Assembly (NCBI GenBank): GCA_020630875.1
Contig: JAHDIH010000003.1
Location: 272,071 to 336,070, forward strand
Direction of reading: 5' to 3'
Length of the DNA: 64,000 bases
Origin: Deltaproteobacteria bacterium
Lineage (GTDB): Bacteria; Myxococcota_A; Polyangia; Haliangiales; Haliangiaceae
In this document: one piece after another, positions 54,141-62,549 of the stretch
Position numbering within the stretch: position 1 is the stretch's first letter
Layout of the letters: every line of letters begins with the position of its first letter
The notes under the pieces: generated by a model
The model's input: only the letters and a program-made list of their open reading frames with translations
What the model was told of the DNA's origin: nothing
The model's database searches: none
Translations under genes and position numbers: made by a program

Positions 54141-54929
54141 TCACAGGTTCTTGAGGTGGTCGCCGGAAGTATCCATTTTAAGTTCGTAGTCCTGATTCGT
54201 TACAGACTCGATCACCCGATCTTTTTTCTCTTTCGGCTTAGGGTTGGCCTTCCAGGAAGCCAACACTGAAGATTTCAAAGCATTGTCGGTAATTGACAAT
54301 GCGAAAGTATCGTAGAATCTCAATTTATCAAAAGCGCTTAAAGAAATTTTCTTGCCGGTCCATACGATTTCATCTCCTACTTTTTTGCTAGGACTACCGT
54401 ATCGGTTCACAAGCACGCCCGCAATAGCATCAAACTTTGCGTTGGCAAGCTTCGCTTCGTTTACCGTAATATACATCTTGTATAATTTTCCGTGATGGAA
54501 AAAGAAGAAACGCTTTTGAGTCTTACCGTTGCTCGACTCGGAGCTAACGAGCATTGACTCTCCGAGCTTATGCCGAAATTGATCGTCGATAACGGAGACG
54601 TCCCAGCCAGTCCTTTTGCCGTTGAACTTCACCAGACTTTTCTTAAATCTTGTCACTTCTCGGTCTCGTCGTTTTCGTAAGACATCTTGCTCGTAGGTAT
54701 TTGTTGTCGCAGATATCTCAACTTGATATTTTTCCGCTAGCTGTTTTGCTACGATACTCACCACCTGCTTTTGGGTCATTCCAAATTTGAAGTCACCAAC
54801 TAACTCAGCCACTGCGGCTTCGTTCATCATCGGCTTTGCCTTTTTGACGCGCCGTTTTTTTCGACGAGCTTCGGCGGCAGTGCTGACAAGTAATGAAAGA
54901 ATAATAATGGATATCGTTTTGGTTTTCAT
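54141..54929 (-). CDS. Secreted protein, unknown
   Basis: A 262-residue exported protein. The signal peptide (KTISIIILSLLVSTAAEA) is cut before a very basic start (RRKKRRVKKAK). VGDFKFGMTQKQVVSIVAKQL resembles the FGMT-x-QV element of BamE/OmlA-like outer-membrane assembly factors, but the rest does not follow that family. The central part is beta-rich and charged, with FFFFHHGKLYKMYITV and LVNRYGSPSKKV. Start: ATG at 54929 with AGGGG just upstream; a longer frame reaching into the mutS start region is rejected. Function unknown. Confidence 0.7.
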   Translation of the reverse strand: MKTKTISIIILSLLVSTAAEARRKKRRVKKAKPMMNEAAVAELVGDFKFGMTQKQVVSIVAKQLAEKYQVEISATTNTYEQDVLRKRRDREVTRFKKSLVKFNGKRTGWDVSVIDDQFRHKLGESMLVSSESSNGKTQKRFFFFHHGKLYKMYITVNEAKLANAKFDAIAGVLVNRYGSPSKKVGDEIVWTGKKISLSAFDKLRFYDTFALSITDNALKSSVLASWKANPKPKEKKDRVIESVTNQDYELKMDTSGDHLKNL

Positions 54930-55003
54930 AGTTGGTCCCCTGTGAGTGTAGTCTCCGCAAGATCGGCACTCAAGGGCTAAGACGCCCACGAAGCCTTGTT
55001 CAT

Positions 55004-57574
55004 TCAAGTAATTTGCGTTTTCCAATCTGCTATCAGCTGCATCGCTTGTAACGGTGTGAGATTATTGAGATCTGTCTGCGCAATCGCATCTTCGACAGCG
55101 GATCTGCTTGGCATATCAGCCGCACTAAACAGGGCCATTTGCGTGCTTTCACTAAGTTTCTTGCCAGACTCGAGCTGAGACAGAATCGCCCGCGCTCTGC
55201 TGATAAGAGAGTTAGGAAGTCCCGCTAACTTGGCAACGTCGATTCCAAAGCTCTGATTTGCTGCTCCTTCTCGCACTTGGTGCAGAAAAACAATGTTTCC
55301 TTGGTGCTCTTTTACGGCAACCGAGATGTTCGCAACATTTGGACATTGGTTCTGAAGCTGCGCAAGTTCGTGATAGTGGGTCGCAAACATCGTTCTTGCA
55401 GAGACGGCATCGTGCAAGTATTCACTCACAGCCCATGCAATGGACACACCGTCGTAGGTGGACGTGCCACGGCCCACTTCATCAAGTATCACAAGCGAAC
55501 GAGAAGTTGCCTCCGAAACGATAGTGGCTGTTTCGCGCATTTCGACCATGAATGTAGAGTCCCCCGTGGTCACATCATCCACCGCCCCCACTCGCGTGAA
55601 GATCCTGTCCACCAGTCCGACGCGAGCTTCTGTGGCAGGAACGTACGCTCCCATTTGCGCAAGAATTACAATATGCGCAACTTGTCGCATATAAGTAGAT
55701 TTACCTGCCATATTGGGCCCCGTAATCAAAAGCAGCTTCCTAGAATCTGAAAACGTACAATCGTTGGGAACGAACATCTTACCATCAGCAAGCTGCGCCG
55801 ATATAACAGCATGGCGGCCGCCGGTAATTTTTAGCTCTAGCTCGCTGTCCAGCTGTGGACGATGGCATTGATTTTTGTGCGCGAACTCTGCAAGCCCCGC
55901 AAGCGCGTCAACCTCGGCAAGCCATTGGCTGACAATCAATAGTTGCTCATGAGCAGCGGCGACCACCTGACAAAGCCTACCGTAGAGTTCTGCTTCTCGA
56001 GTCTGAAGTTTTTCCTGGGCAGACAGTATTTTTGATTCCAGCTCTGCGAGTTCAGAAATCACATAGCGCTCGCCATTGGCTATGGTCTGCTTTCGGGCAT
56101 AGCTCTTTGGTACTTTGTCCAAGTAGCTCTTACTCACTTCCAAAAAGTAACCAAAGACTCGGTTGTATTTAACCTTCAAGTTGGGGATTCCTGTGGCCTG
56201 TCGTTCTCTCTCCTCGATTCGACTGACTTCGTCTTTCCCACCTTTAGCCAATGCTGCTAGTTCATCTACTACTTCGCAAAAACCTTCACGGATGAAACCT
56301 CCATCCCTTACGGTTCGCGGTGGGCTGTCAGACAGAGCTAGAGCCAACTCTTTAGCTACCTTAGCTGTTGTCTTAAGCACCGAGGCAGACAATGTCACTT
56401 TTTCTGGAAGGGAAACCAAGCCTCCCTTTTGGATCCCGCTGAGTACCTCAGGCACGGCGTTCAGAGAATCACGCAAACGACCTAAATCTAGCGGGCCAGC
56501 AACATCAAGCAAGATTCTTGCTAGGATTCGCTCGACATCGCTTATGGACTTCAAAGCAATCCGAACGTCATCTCTGGCACCATTAGCACTTACAAAAAAA
56601 CCTACCGAGTCGTGACGCTTGCCTATTTCTTTTAAACAGAGAGAAGGAAACAACATCCACGCACGAAGCAGACGCCCCCCCATAGATGTTTGCGTTTTAT
56701 CAATGGTGTGAAGAAGGGACCCCTTTTTTTCTCCTCGCACCATCGTCGACAAAAGCTCGAGGTTTCTCACGGCCGTATCATCTAACGTCAAAAAATCGTT
56801 GGGCTCGTAGTAGAGAACTCTCACGAAAGGTAGCGTGCCGCCTTTCTGGGTTTCTCTCACGTATTGCAGAGCCGTAGCGGCAGCCACAGTAGCCGCTTTC
56901 TTTTTCTTTTGAACCGATGATGGAATTTCTTCCTCTAAAATTTTTACAGATTCGTCAAAATTCAAACCGTTCCAGCTCTTACGAAATAACGAGCCGGGAA
57001 GGCGTGCGGCAAGCTCCGACAAGCATTCCAGGGACGGGTCGTCCACCAGAATCTCAGCTGGTCCTATTTTGGTGACTTCAGCTAACATCCGCGCAGCGGA
57101 GTTCGTTTGCATGGTGCGAAACTCTCCAGTGGAAACATCTAGGAAAGAAAAGCCCAAATCTGGGCCCACTTTGCAAATCGAAGCAACGTAACTACCAGCT
57201 TTCGCATCAAGAATATCTTCATCAAGTGCAATTCCTGGCGTTATGACTCGAACCACAGCTCGCTTAACGATCTTTTTCGTTTTCTTAGGATCTTCAACCT
57301 GTTCGCAAAGCGCGACGCTATGCCCCTGTTTGATTAAGCGCGCAATGTATCCGCGAGCGGCATGGTGTGGAAGACCTGCCATCGGAATGGGGTCAGGCGT
57401 GTTCTTATGGCGTGCCGTCAAAGTGAGGTCGAGGGCACCGGCAGCCAGGACCGCATCTTCAAAAAACATTTCGTAAAAGTCACCAAGTCTGAAGAAAAGG
57501 ATCGCATTAGGATACTCAGCTTTAATACCGAGATATTGCTTCATGAGCGGCGTCTCTTTGCCCTTACCAGCCAC
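55004..57574 (-). CDS. mutS: DNA mismatch repair protein MutS
   Basis: An 856-residue MutS. The mismatch-binding FxE motif sits in FFRLGDFYEMFFEDA near the N-terminus, followed by the connector with PIPMAGLPHHAARGYI. The ATPase domain has Walker A LLITGPNMAGKSTYMRQVAH (about residue 620), then DDVTTGDSTFMVEM, Walker B-type RSLVILDEVGRGTSTYDG and FATHYHELAQL. The short C-terminal helical region is present. GTG start at 57574. It recognises mispairs and starts repair with MutL, which is not in the window. Confidence 0.98.
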   Translation of the reverse strand: MAGKGKETPLMKQYLGIKAEYPNAILFFRLGDFYEMFFEDAVLAAGALDLTLTARHKNTPDPIPMAGLPHHAARGYIARLIKQGHSVALCEQVEDPKKTKKIVKRAVVRVITPGIALDEDILDAKAGSYVASICKVGPDLGFSFLDVSTGEFRTMQTNSAARMLAEVTKIGPAEILVDDPSLECLSELAARLPGSLFRKSWNGLNFDESVKILEEEIPSSVQKKKKAATVAAATALQYVRETQKGGTLPFVRVLYYEPNDFLTLDDTAVRNLELLSTMVRGEKKGSLLHTIDKTQTSMGGRLLRAWMLFPSLCLKEIGKRHDSVGFFVSANGARDDVRIALKSISDVERILARILLDVAGPLDLGRLRDSLNAVPEVLSGIQKGGLVSLPEKVTLSASVLKTTAKVAKELALALSDSPPRTVRDGGFIREGFCEVVDELAALAKGGKDEVSRIEERERQATGIPNLKVKYNRVFGYFLEVSKSYLDKVPKSYARKQTIANGERYVISELAELESKILSAQEKLQTREAELYGRLCQVVAAAHEQLLIVSQWLAEVDALAGLAEFAHKNQCHRPQLDSELELKITGGRHAVISAQLADGKMFVPNDCTFSDSRKLLLITGPNMAGKSTYMRQVAHIVILAQMGAYVPATEARVGLVDRIFTRVGAVDDVTTGDSTFMVEMRETATIVSEATSRSLVILDEVGRGTSTYDGVSIAWAVSEYLHDAVSARTMFATHYHELAQLQNQCPNVANISVAVKEHQGNIVFLHQVREGAANQSFGIDVAKLAGLPNSLISRARAILSQLESGKKLSESTQMALFSAADMPSRSAVEDAIAQTDLNNLTPLQAMQLIADWKTQIT

Positions 57575-57610
57575 ACTCCGGTGTACCTCGGCGCTATGAC
57601 GTTGAACAAG

Positions 57611-58150
57611 CTACGGTTTAGCGAGACGAGTGACGTACGCTATAACCTGTTGTTTCTTCTCGAATTGCTTCTTGGCTTTGATGGCGGCATCGTAATTGTC
57701 GAAGGCCCCAAGCCTTACCCGATACCAAACACCTCGCCCTGGAAGCTTCGAGTGGATGAGGTACGCTTGCCATTCAGAACTCACCATTTCTTTATAGAAA
57801 GCTACCGCTTCAGGTTTCGACTGGAATGAAGCAAGTTGCAAAGTAAATTCGCCCTCGCCGTCGGGCTTGTTCGGAATCTCTTCAACGACAGGCACTTCAG
57901 GCGCTCCTTCCACAGCGTCCTCATCGTCAGCGACCGGTGCAGACTGCACCCTATCGCAGACTTGTGCTAGCTCAGAAATTCCAGGTTTCCCGAAGGCTTG
58001 TATTGTTTTCTTTGACGTGGAACGCTGACCGATCCAAACGCCCATACAAAAAACCACGGCCGCAATTAGCGTAGCAGCTCCCACTAAAGAATAGATGTGA
58101 CCTCGTTCTAGGTGGACTTCTATCTTTTGCTTATAGGGCTTGTGTGCCAT
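57611..58150 (-). CDS. SPOR-domain membrane protein
   Basis: A 179-residue inner-membrane protein. It has a cytosolic N-terminus, one transmembrane helix (about residues 21-41, ending CMGVWIGQR), an acidic Glu/Pro/Val linker, and a C-terminal SPOR domain (FTLQLASFQSKPEAVAFYKEM to WYRVRLGAFDNYDAAIKA). SPOR domains bind denuded glycan strands at the division septum, so a role in cell division or septal wall processing is likely. It lies 36 bp upstream of mutS. The ATG at 58150 is preceded by AATGAT at a leaderless distance. Confidence 0.92.
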   Translation of the reverse strand: MAHKPYKQKIEVHLERGHIYSLVGAATLIAAVVFCMGVWIGQRSTSKKTIQAFGKPGISELAQVCDRVQSAPVADDEDAVEGAPEVPVVEEIPNKPDGEGEFTLQLASFQSKPEAVAFYKEMVSSEWQAYLIHSKLPGRGVWYRVRLGAFDNYDAAIKAKKQFEKKQQVIAYVTRLAKP

Positions 58151-58156
58151 AGCTTA

Positions 58157-58163
58157 ATCATTA
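58157..58163 (-). promoter_or_regulatory. Putative leaderless -10 element (TAATGAT)
   Basis: On the minus strand TAATGAT, 6 nt (TAAGCT), then the ATG at 58150. Confidence 0.35.
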
Positions 58164-58199
58164 CCTATACGGATCGGTGCGGCAAATTTTTGGCAGCAG

Positions 58200-61100
58200 C
58201 TATCTGAGTACTCTAGTGGTATTGCTAAAGTCGAATGGATCAAATCGAACAATTTGCCCCTGAACATTAGTAAAATCGATCACTTGACGGCCTTGGTCCA
58301 TTACCCACATACCACCTAGAGGTCCCTGCCTAACTTTTACTGCGAGAGTAGACTCATCAGCAGAAATATGTGGAGAGAGCCCATTGGTCACCGTGAACGA
58401 AAGCGCGTAACCTCGATAAACTGCGCTGTATTCGTCTCCTATTCCCGCAAGATCTCCGTTACAAGCTCCGTCGCCGCGGGTAAATCCTCGAGCTAAGTGC
58501 AAACGCATCGACTTGTTTTGAAAACGAATCACTTCTTCAGTTCTGGTTTCCACCTCGAACGCATCATCGGAACCTTGTGCGCACTGATTGTTAAGATAGG
58601 CTGGCAAAGCTTCCGAGTGCGGTAGCGTCGTAGAACACGGGTTGACACTATAGTCCGCAATGGCGTCCCCTACGCATGGCGGTGCTTCGAGTGGGATGCG
58701 CGACACAAGCAAAGGACTTGCATTGGCATCGGGGACGCATTGGCCGGTCGCGGGATCTTTTATAATGTTGTGTTCGTAACCGTCGGTAGTGCCAATTACA
58801 ACAAATGCCTCACTAGCCCTAAGCTGGTAGCGTTGCACTCCCGCCAAACACTCGTTAGCAGGGATGCGTGCTTGAATGCAAAACCCTCCTTCACAAGCGG
58901 CTCCAACCTTGCAGTCGGCATCGACACTACAGGTCATTTGGCAGGTGTCATTCGTGGACGCTCTCGTCGGATCTGCCGCGCACTTGTACTCAAACGTTTG
59001 GGTCGGTTCCGGTAAGATCAAGTTACCAGGGTGGTCATCAACAGCTAGAGCACGTGACTCTGTATACAAGTCGGCGCACTGCTGATCGGAGACGCAACCA
59101 CCGCGAGGCGTAGTAGTAAGTTGTTCTCGACGCGGCGCTAGGGTCAAGCTGTCGGCGTTGGCGCCGACAACCCTAAACTCGCGGTTTGAAGCAAAATACT
59201 CACCACAAGAAGAAGGCAAGGTCGCGACATTTTCTTCGGCGATACAAACTCCGGTGGGCAAACCACTTTCCGGAGCCACAAAACACGTTTCTCCGATAGC
59301 GCAATGACCGTCTCCGACCGCAGGATCGCAACCTGCTACAGACACGATATCAAAAGGCCGTACTCCTGTACGGCACAGAGACCCAGTAGGATCCCTTAAC
59401 TCAAGATTACCTCCGTTGTTTTGCAAACGTCCCGACCGAAATGGTTGTCCATCTACAGACGCGCCTACTGCATCCTGTGAGAGGCCACCCTCCCAAACCA
59501 AACTCCACGTTTGAACTGCTGGTAATGCGGCCCAATCAGGAAAAGACAACTCCCGAGTCGCCACAGACGCCATGAAAGACAGTTCTGACACGGGTAGTTC
59601 GGTAGTTCCTGTGACGCATTTCTCATCTCGAAGAGCTGGCAGTAAATGCGTTTTTTCCTCCGAAACAATGGAGCTACTAAACCCTCTGCTTACAAACCCC
59701 GCAAGCATCGGCCCCCCAGCAACAATTAAATCAGGTTGCGCGCAGATAGGATCGCCGTCGGCGTCGAAGGATTCGAAGTTCCGGTTGGGGACAGAGTCAC
59801 GGATCTGATGAGCGATAGCTAAGTTTAAAGAGACCTCCCCTTCATCGCCTACCACTTCAAAATCCTTAAAGTTGTCGTCGTCGATGTTAATTGTAGCTAC
59901 GAGGCCGTTGGACAACGTCACAAACGCAAAGTTACCAACCAAATTATCAGGATGAATCAGCGGCGTGACGTTCCGTGTAATTTCCGCTACCGCGACGTCA
60001 GTAGGAGTCGCGGCGTAAGGAACTCTTATTCCTGGTCCGTTGGCCCCAACCCTTCTGGCGACACTGCCGATTGGCAAACAAGACAACCGTGCCACATCTG
60101 TCTCTTGGTAGAGCTCCCTTGGGTCTGCTTGAGTCTCGCACTCGTGGTTCTGCAGCCAAACATCGGCAACGCGAATAGAGCCGTCAGTCGCGAGTCCGTA
60201 TATGAATTGAAAGTCACCGGCGGTTCCCCCGATAGCGCCAAAATCTCCGCCCATCGCAATGACGTCCGTTAGAGCAACTTGCCGCAGGCCAACGGAGCCT
60301 TCCAGCAGCACCTGGTCCACGCCTGAAAAGCCACCCCCAGGGCTAAGATCGACCACAGTGGCGAGCGAACTGTTCTCTGCACCGATTGCCAAACGGTCTC
60401 CGTTCTTATTTACCGATAACGTGACAGGCCGTGCCGCTCCCGGAACCAAATCTATGTCACCGTCTTCGCAAGTACTGTGGCAAGATAGGTTTGGTCCGTT
60501 GATCGTTGCTACTCCTGCCGCATCAAACGTCACACTGTCCAATATTTGCCCCGTTCCAAGTTCTACTGCAGCGACGGCGTGACAATGAGGGAACGCAACA
60601 TACCCAACGCCAACGGCAGCTTGCGGACACATCTGGCCAATGGGTCCGGTGCCAGGTTTCTTTTCAAAAGCACTAGGCACCGCGTAAACCGAGGTACCTG
60701 CGCCGTCTTTCAAACCCACCCTTGTGAGGTTGGCTAGTTGCTTCTGATCAACCGCTGAGGTGACATCTAGATTGGCGATATCGCAGCTTCCAGCATTTGC
60801 AATGGACACGAAGCATCCGGAGTCGTCGGTGACCAGTCCCACAGGAAGTGTGCCAACGGGGATGGAACTTTTGCCCGGCGCCAGGTTGTTAGCATCTTCA
60901 ACTGCTATCAACGATTCGGTAAACCCGCTGCTAGGAAAACTGATCATCGCTATAGAACCTTCAGACGGTTGCAATGCAAAGCCGTAGAAAGATGCCGAAC
61001 CGATGTCTTCCTGACCAGGTGGCGGAGTTCCCTCAGCCCAAGACTGACAACTCTCAATGGGTTGAGCCGTAAATATCGGCTCGCCGTTTACTTGTAAGCT

Positions 61101-61223
61101 TCCGTAACATGCAAACGTTATATCCCCAGGTCCACTCAGGTTCAACGGAGAGGTGGTAATGGCAGAGTCAGGGCAGCCGGTAGCCAAAAGTGTGATCGCT
61201 GACAATACTACAAAACGAATCAT
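58200..61223 (-). CDS. Large lipoprotein with Cys-rich segments, second of a pair
   Basis: A 1007-residue lipoprotein. The signal peptide ends in the lipobox ATGC (Cys17). The mature part begins with repeated beta units of the 7-bladed or YVTN-like kind (IAMISFPSSGFTESLIAVED, GVGYVAFPHCHAVAAVELGTG, RLAIGAENSSLATVVDL), so a beta-propeller is likely in the first half. Between about residues 630 and 800 lie Cys-rich modules of the xDxDC..GxxCExGxC type (CVSDQQCADLYTES, CSVDADCKVGAACEGGFCI), the same style as in the Cys-rich lipoprotein at 37352. The start overlaps the stop of the other gene (TAATG). Probably a surface or outer-membrane complex with its partner; function unknown. Confidence 0.72.
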   Translation of the reverse strand: MIRFVVLSAITLLATGCPDSAITTSPLNLSGPGDITFACYGSLQVNGEPIFTAQPIESCQSWAEGTPPPGQEDIGSASFYGFALQPSEGSIAMISFPSSGFTESLIAVEDANNLAPGKSSIPVGTLPVGLVTDDSGCFVSIANAGSCDIANLDVTSAVDQKQLANLTRVGLKDGAGTSVYAVPSAFEKKPGTGPIGQMCPQAAVGVGYVAFPHCHAVAAVELGTGQILDSVTFDAAGVATINGPNLSCHSTCEDGDIDLVPGAARPVTLSVNKNGDRLAIGAENSSLATVVDLSPGGGFSGVDQVLLEGSVGLRQVALTDVIAMGGDFGAIGGTAGDFQFIYGLATDGSIRVADVWLQNHECETQADPRELYQETDVARLSCLPIGSVARRVGANGPGIRVPYAATPTDVAVAEITRNVTPLIHPDNLVGNFAFVTLSNGLVATINIDDDNFKDFEVVGDEGEVSLNLAIAHQIRDSVPNRNFESFDADGDPICAQPDLIVAGGPMLAGFVSRGFSSSIVSEEKTHLLPALRDEKCVTGTTELPVSELSFMASVATRELSFPDWAALPAVQTWSLVWEGGLSQDAVGASVDGQPFRSGRLQNNGGNLELRDPTGSLCRTGVRPFDIVSVAGCDPAVGDGHCAIGETCFVAPESGLPTGVCIAEENVATLPSSCGEYFASNREFRVVGANADSLTLAPRREQLTTTPRGGCVSDQQCADLYTESRALAVDDHPGNLILPEPTQTFEYKCAADPTRASTNDTCQMTCSVDADCKVGAACEGGFCIQARIPANECLAGVQRYQLRASEAFVVIGTTDGYEHNIIKDPATGQCVPDANASPLLVSRIPLEAPPCVGDAIADYSVNPCSTTLPHSEALPAYLNNQCAQGSDDAFEVETRTEEVIRFQNKSMRLHLARGFTRGDGACNGDLAGIGDEYSAVYRGYALSFTVTNGLSPHISADESTLAVKVRQGPLGGMWVMDQGRQVIDFTNVQGQIVRFDPFDFSNTTRVLR

Positions 61224-62542
61224 TAGTTGTCTCCTAACCGCAACACGCCGGTCTGCGGGAATCGCGCGTCATTCGAAATATCTACAACACTGAGGCTGTC
61301 ATCTAAAAAGTTGGCAATCCATAGTAAGTCGTTGCCCCCCAGCGAAATGCCGCTAGGTCCACGACCAATCAATGTCACATTCGCTACGCTTTGCGTATCC
61401 AAGTCAATTGTCCAAAGCTCACCAGAAGAGAAGCAAGTGACGTAAGCAAATCGCCCCTCTGGAGTTTCGTGAACCACCATGTCCGACGCCGAATCACATG
61501 CTTGAGAAGCTCCTACGAATGTATTGTTTGGAAAGCCTGTACTATCTTCTTCGGTATCGTAAACTTGCACCGTTGGCGGGTCACTATGAAGTACCGCCAT
61601 GCGCTTGCCATCATCAAAAAATCGAACGGCGCGAGCCTCGTCGGATTGTACCACGCCAGTCATAAAGAAAAATTCACCCCGGATAGCTTGCGGTGTACCG
61701 GTGGTCGTATCGACGGACATCATTTGCACCCGACGTTCGGTCCTCGATGTGATGTACACGTGGTCGGATGCTGTTCCAGGTTTCCTTCCAGCCACACCGT
61801 AGGATCCAACCGTGCCATTTAAGTTGGCAGCAAAAATATTACCCAAGATATCTGTCAACATCGGAGGAGTCCCATCCGTTGGTGCAGAAAAGAGAGACAC
61901 GGCGGATGCAGAGAGATGACTCACAACTCCATAGCCATTGGTTCCATCGATATACAATTGAAAAGGTTCTTCCGGCAAAAACGGCAACTCGTCATCGTCT
62001 CGCAAGTGTCCGAAGGAATGGGTATCGTCGCAGCGATGCGGAGGGAGCTTGGTATCATGACAGTTCAACGCCCCCGTCGAACTATTAATCCATGTCACGG
62101 AAGGATCACCGCGCACTGAGACGAACAAGCGATCGTCACCGCTCGCTAGTTGTTGAACCGAGATAGCTGACGCAAAACTGCCAACTCGAGCGACCTTGCC
62201 TTCCACTAGAAAGTTATCTGCGGGGCAAACCAACACATGAGGTTGAACTTCGTCCCTCGTGCAGCCTTGTGGCACGACCTGCCCGTCAACCCAATCATCA
62301 ACCACACTGCGAGTTTGGTCTGCATCGAAAGAAAGAATGGTGCCACTATTGAAAGACAAGTCCGAGTTTGCGTTAACTACAAACATCTCTGCACCGACGC
62401 TACTTGAAGCAAGTGCTGTCGGAAAAAACAGTTCATCTTCCGGCGGCTCCACCGCGTCTCCTGAGGCTGCACATCCAGCCAAGGAAACAACTAACACACC
62501 AAAAACTTTCATAAACAGGTTGGACTTTTGAGCTTCCGTCAT
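61223..62542 (-). CDS. Beta-propeller lipoprotein, first of a pair
   Basis: A 439-residue lipoprotein. The lipobox SLAGC is at Cys24 with the ATG at 62542, or Cys14 with the ATG at 62512. A TGAGG 5 nt before 62542 favours the longer form. The mature protein consists of repeated blades: FFPTALASSSVGAEMFVVN, GDDRLFVSVRGDPSVTWIN, EGRFAYVTCFSSGELWTIDL, NDLLWIANFLDDSLSVVDIS. These are typical of surface YVTN/NHL-like propellers. It is coupled to the 1007-residue lipoprotein by a 1-bp overlap. I believe this pair recurs in Myxococcota; no function is known. Confidence 0.75.
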   Translation of the reverse strand: MTEAQKSNLFMKVFGVLVVSLAGCAASGDAVEPPEDELFFPTALASSSVGAEMFVVNANSDLSFNSGTILSFDADQTRSVVDDWVDGQVVPQGCTRDEVQPHVLVCPADNFLVEGKVARVGSFASAISVQQLASGDDRLFVSVRGDPSVTWINSSTGALNCHDTKLPPHRCDDTHSFGHLRDDDELPFLPEEPFQLYIDGTNGYGVVSHLSASAVSLFSAPTDGTPPMLTDILGNIFAANLNGTVGSYGVAGRKPGTASDHVYITSRTERRVQMMSVDTTTGTPQAIRGEFFFMTGVVQSDEARAVRFFDDGKRMAVLHSDPPTVQVYDTEEDSTGFPNNTFVGASQACDSASDMVVHETPEGRFAYVTCFSSGELWTIDLDTQSVANVTLIGRGPSGISLGGNDLLWIANFLDDSLSVVDISNDARFPQTGVLRLGDN

Positions 62543-62549
62543 GGTTGCC

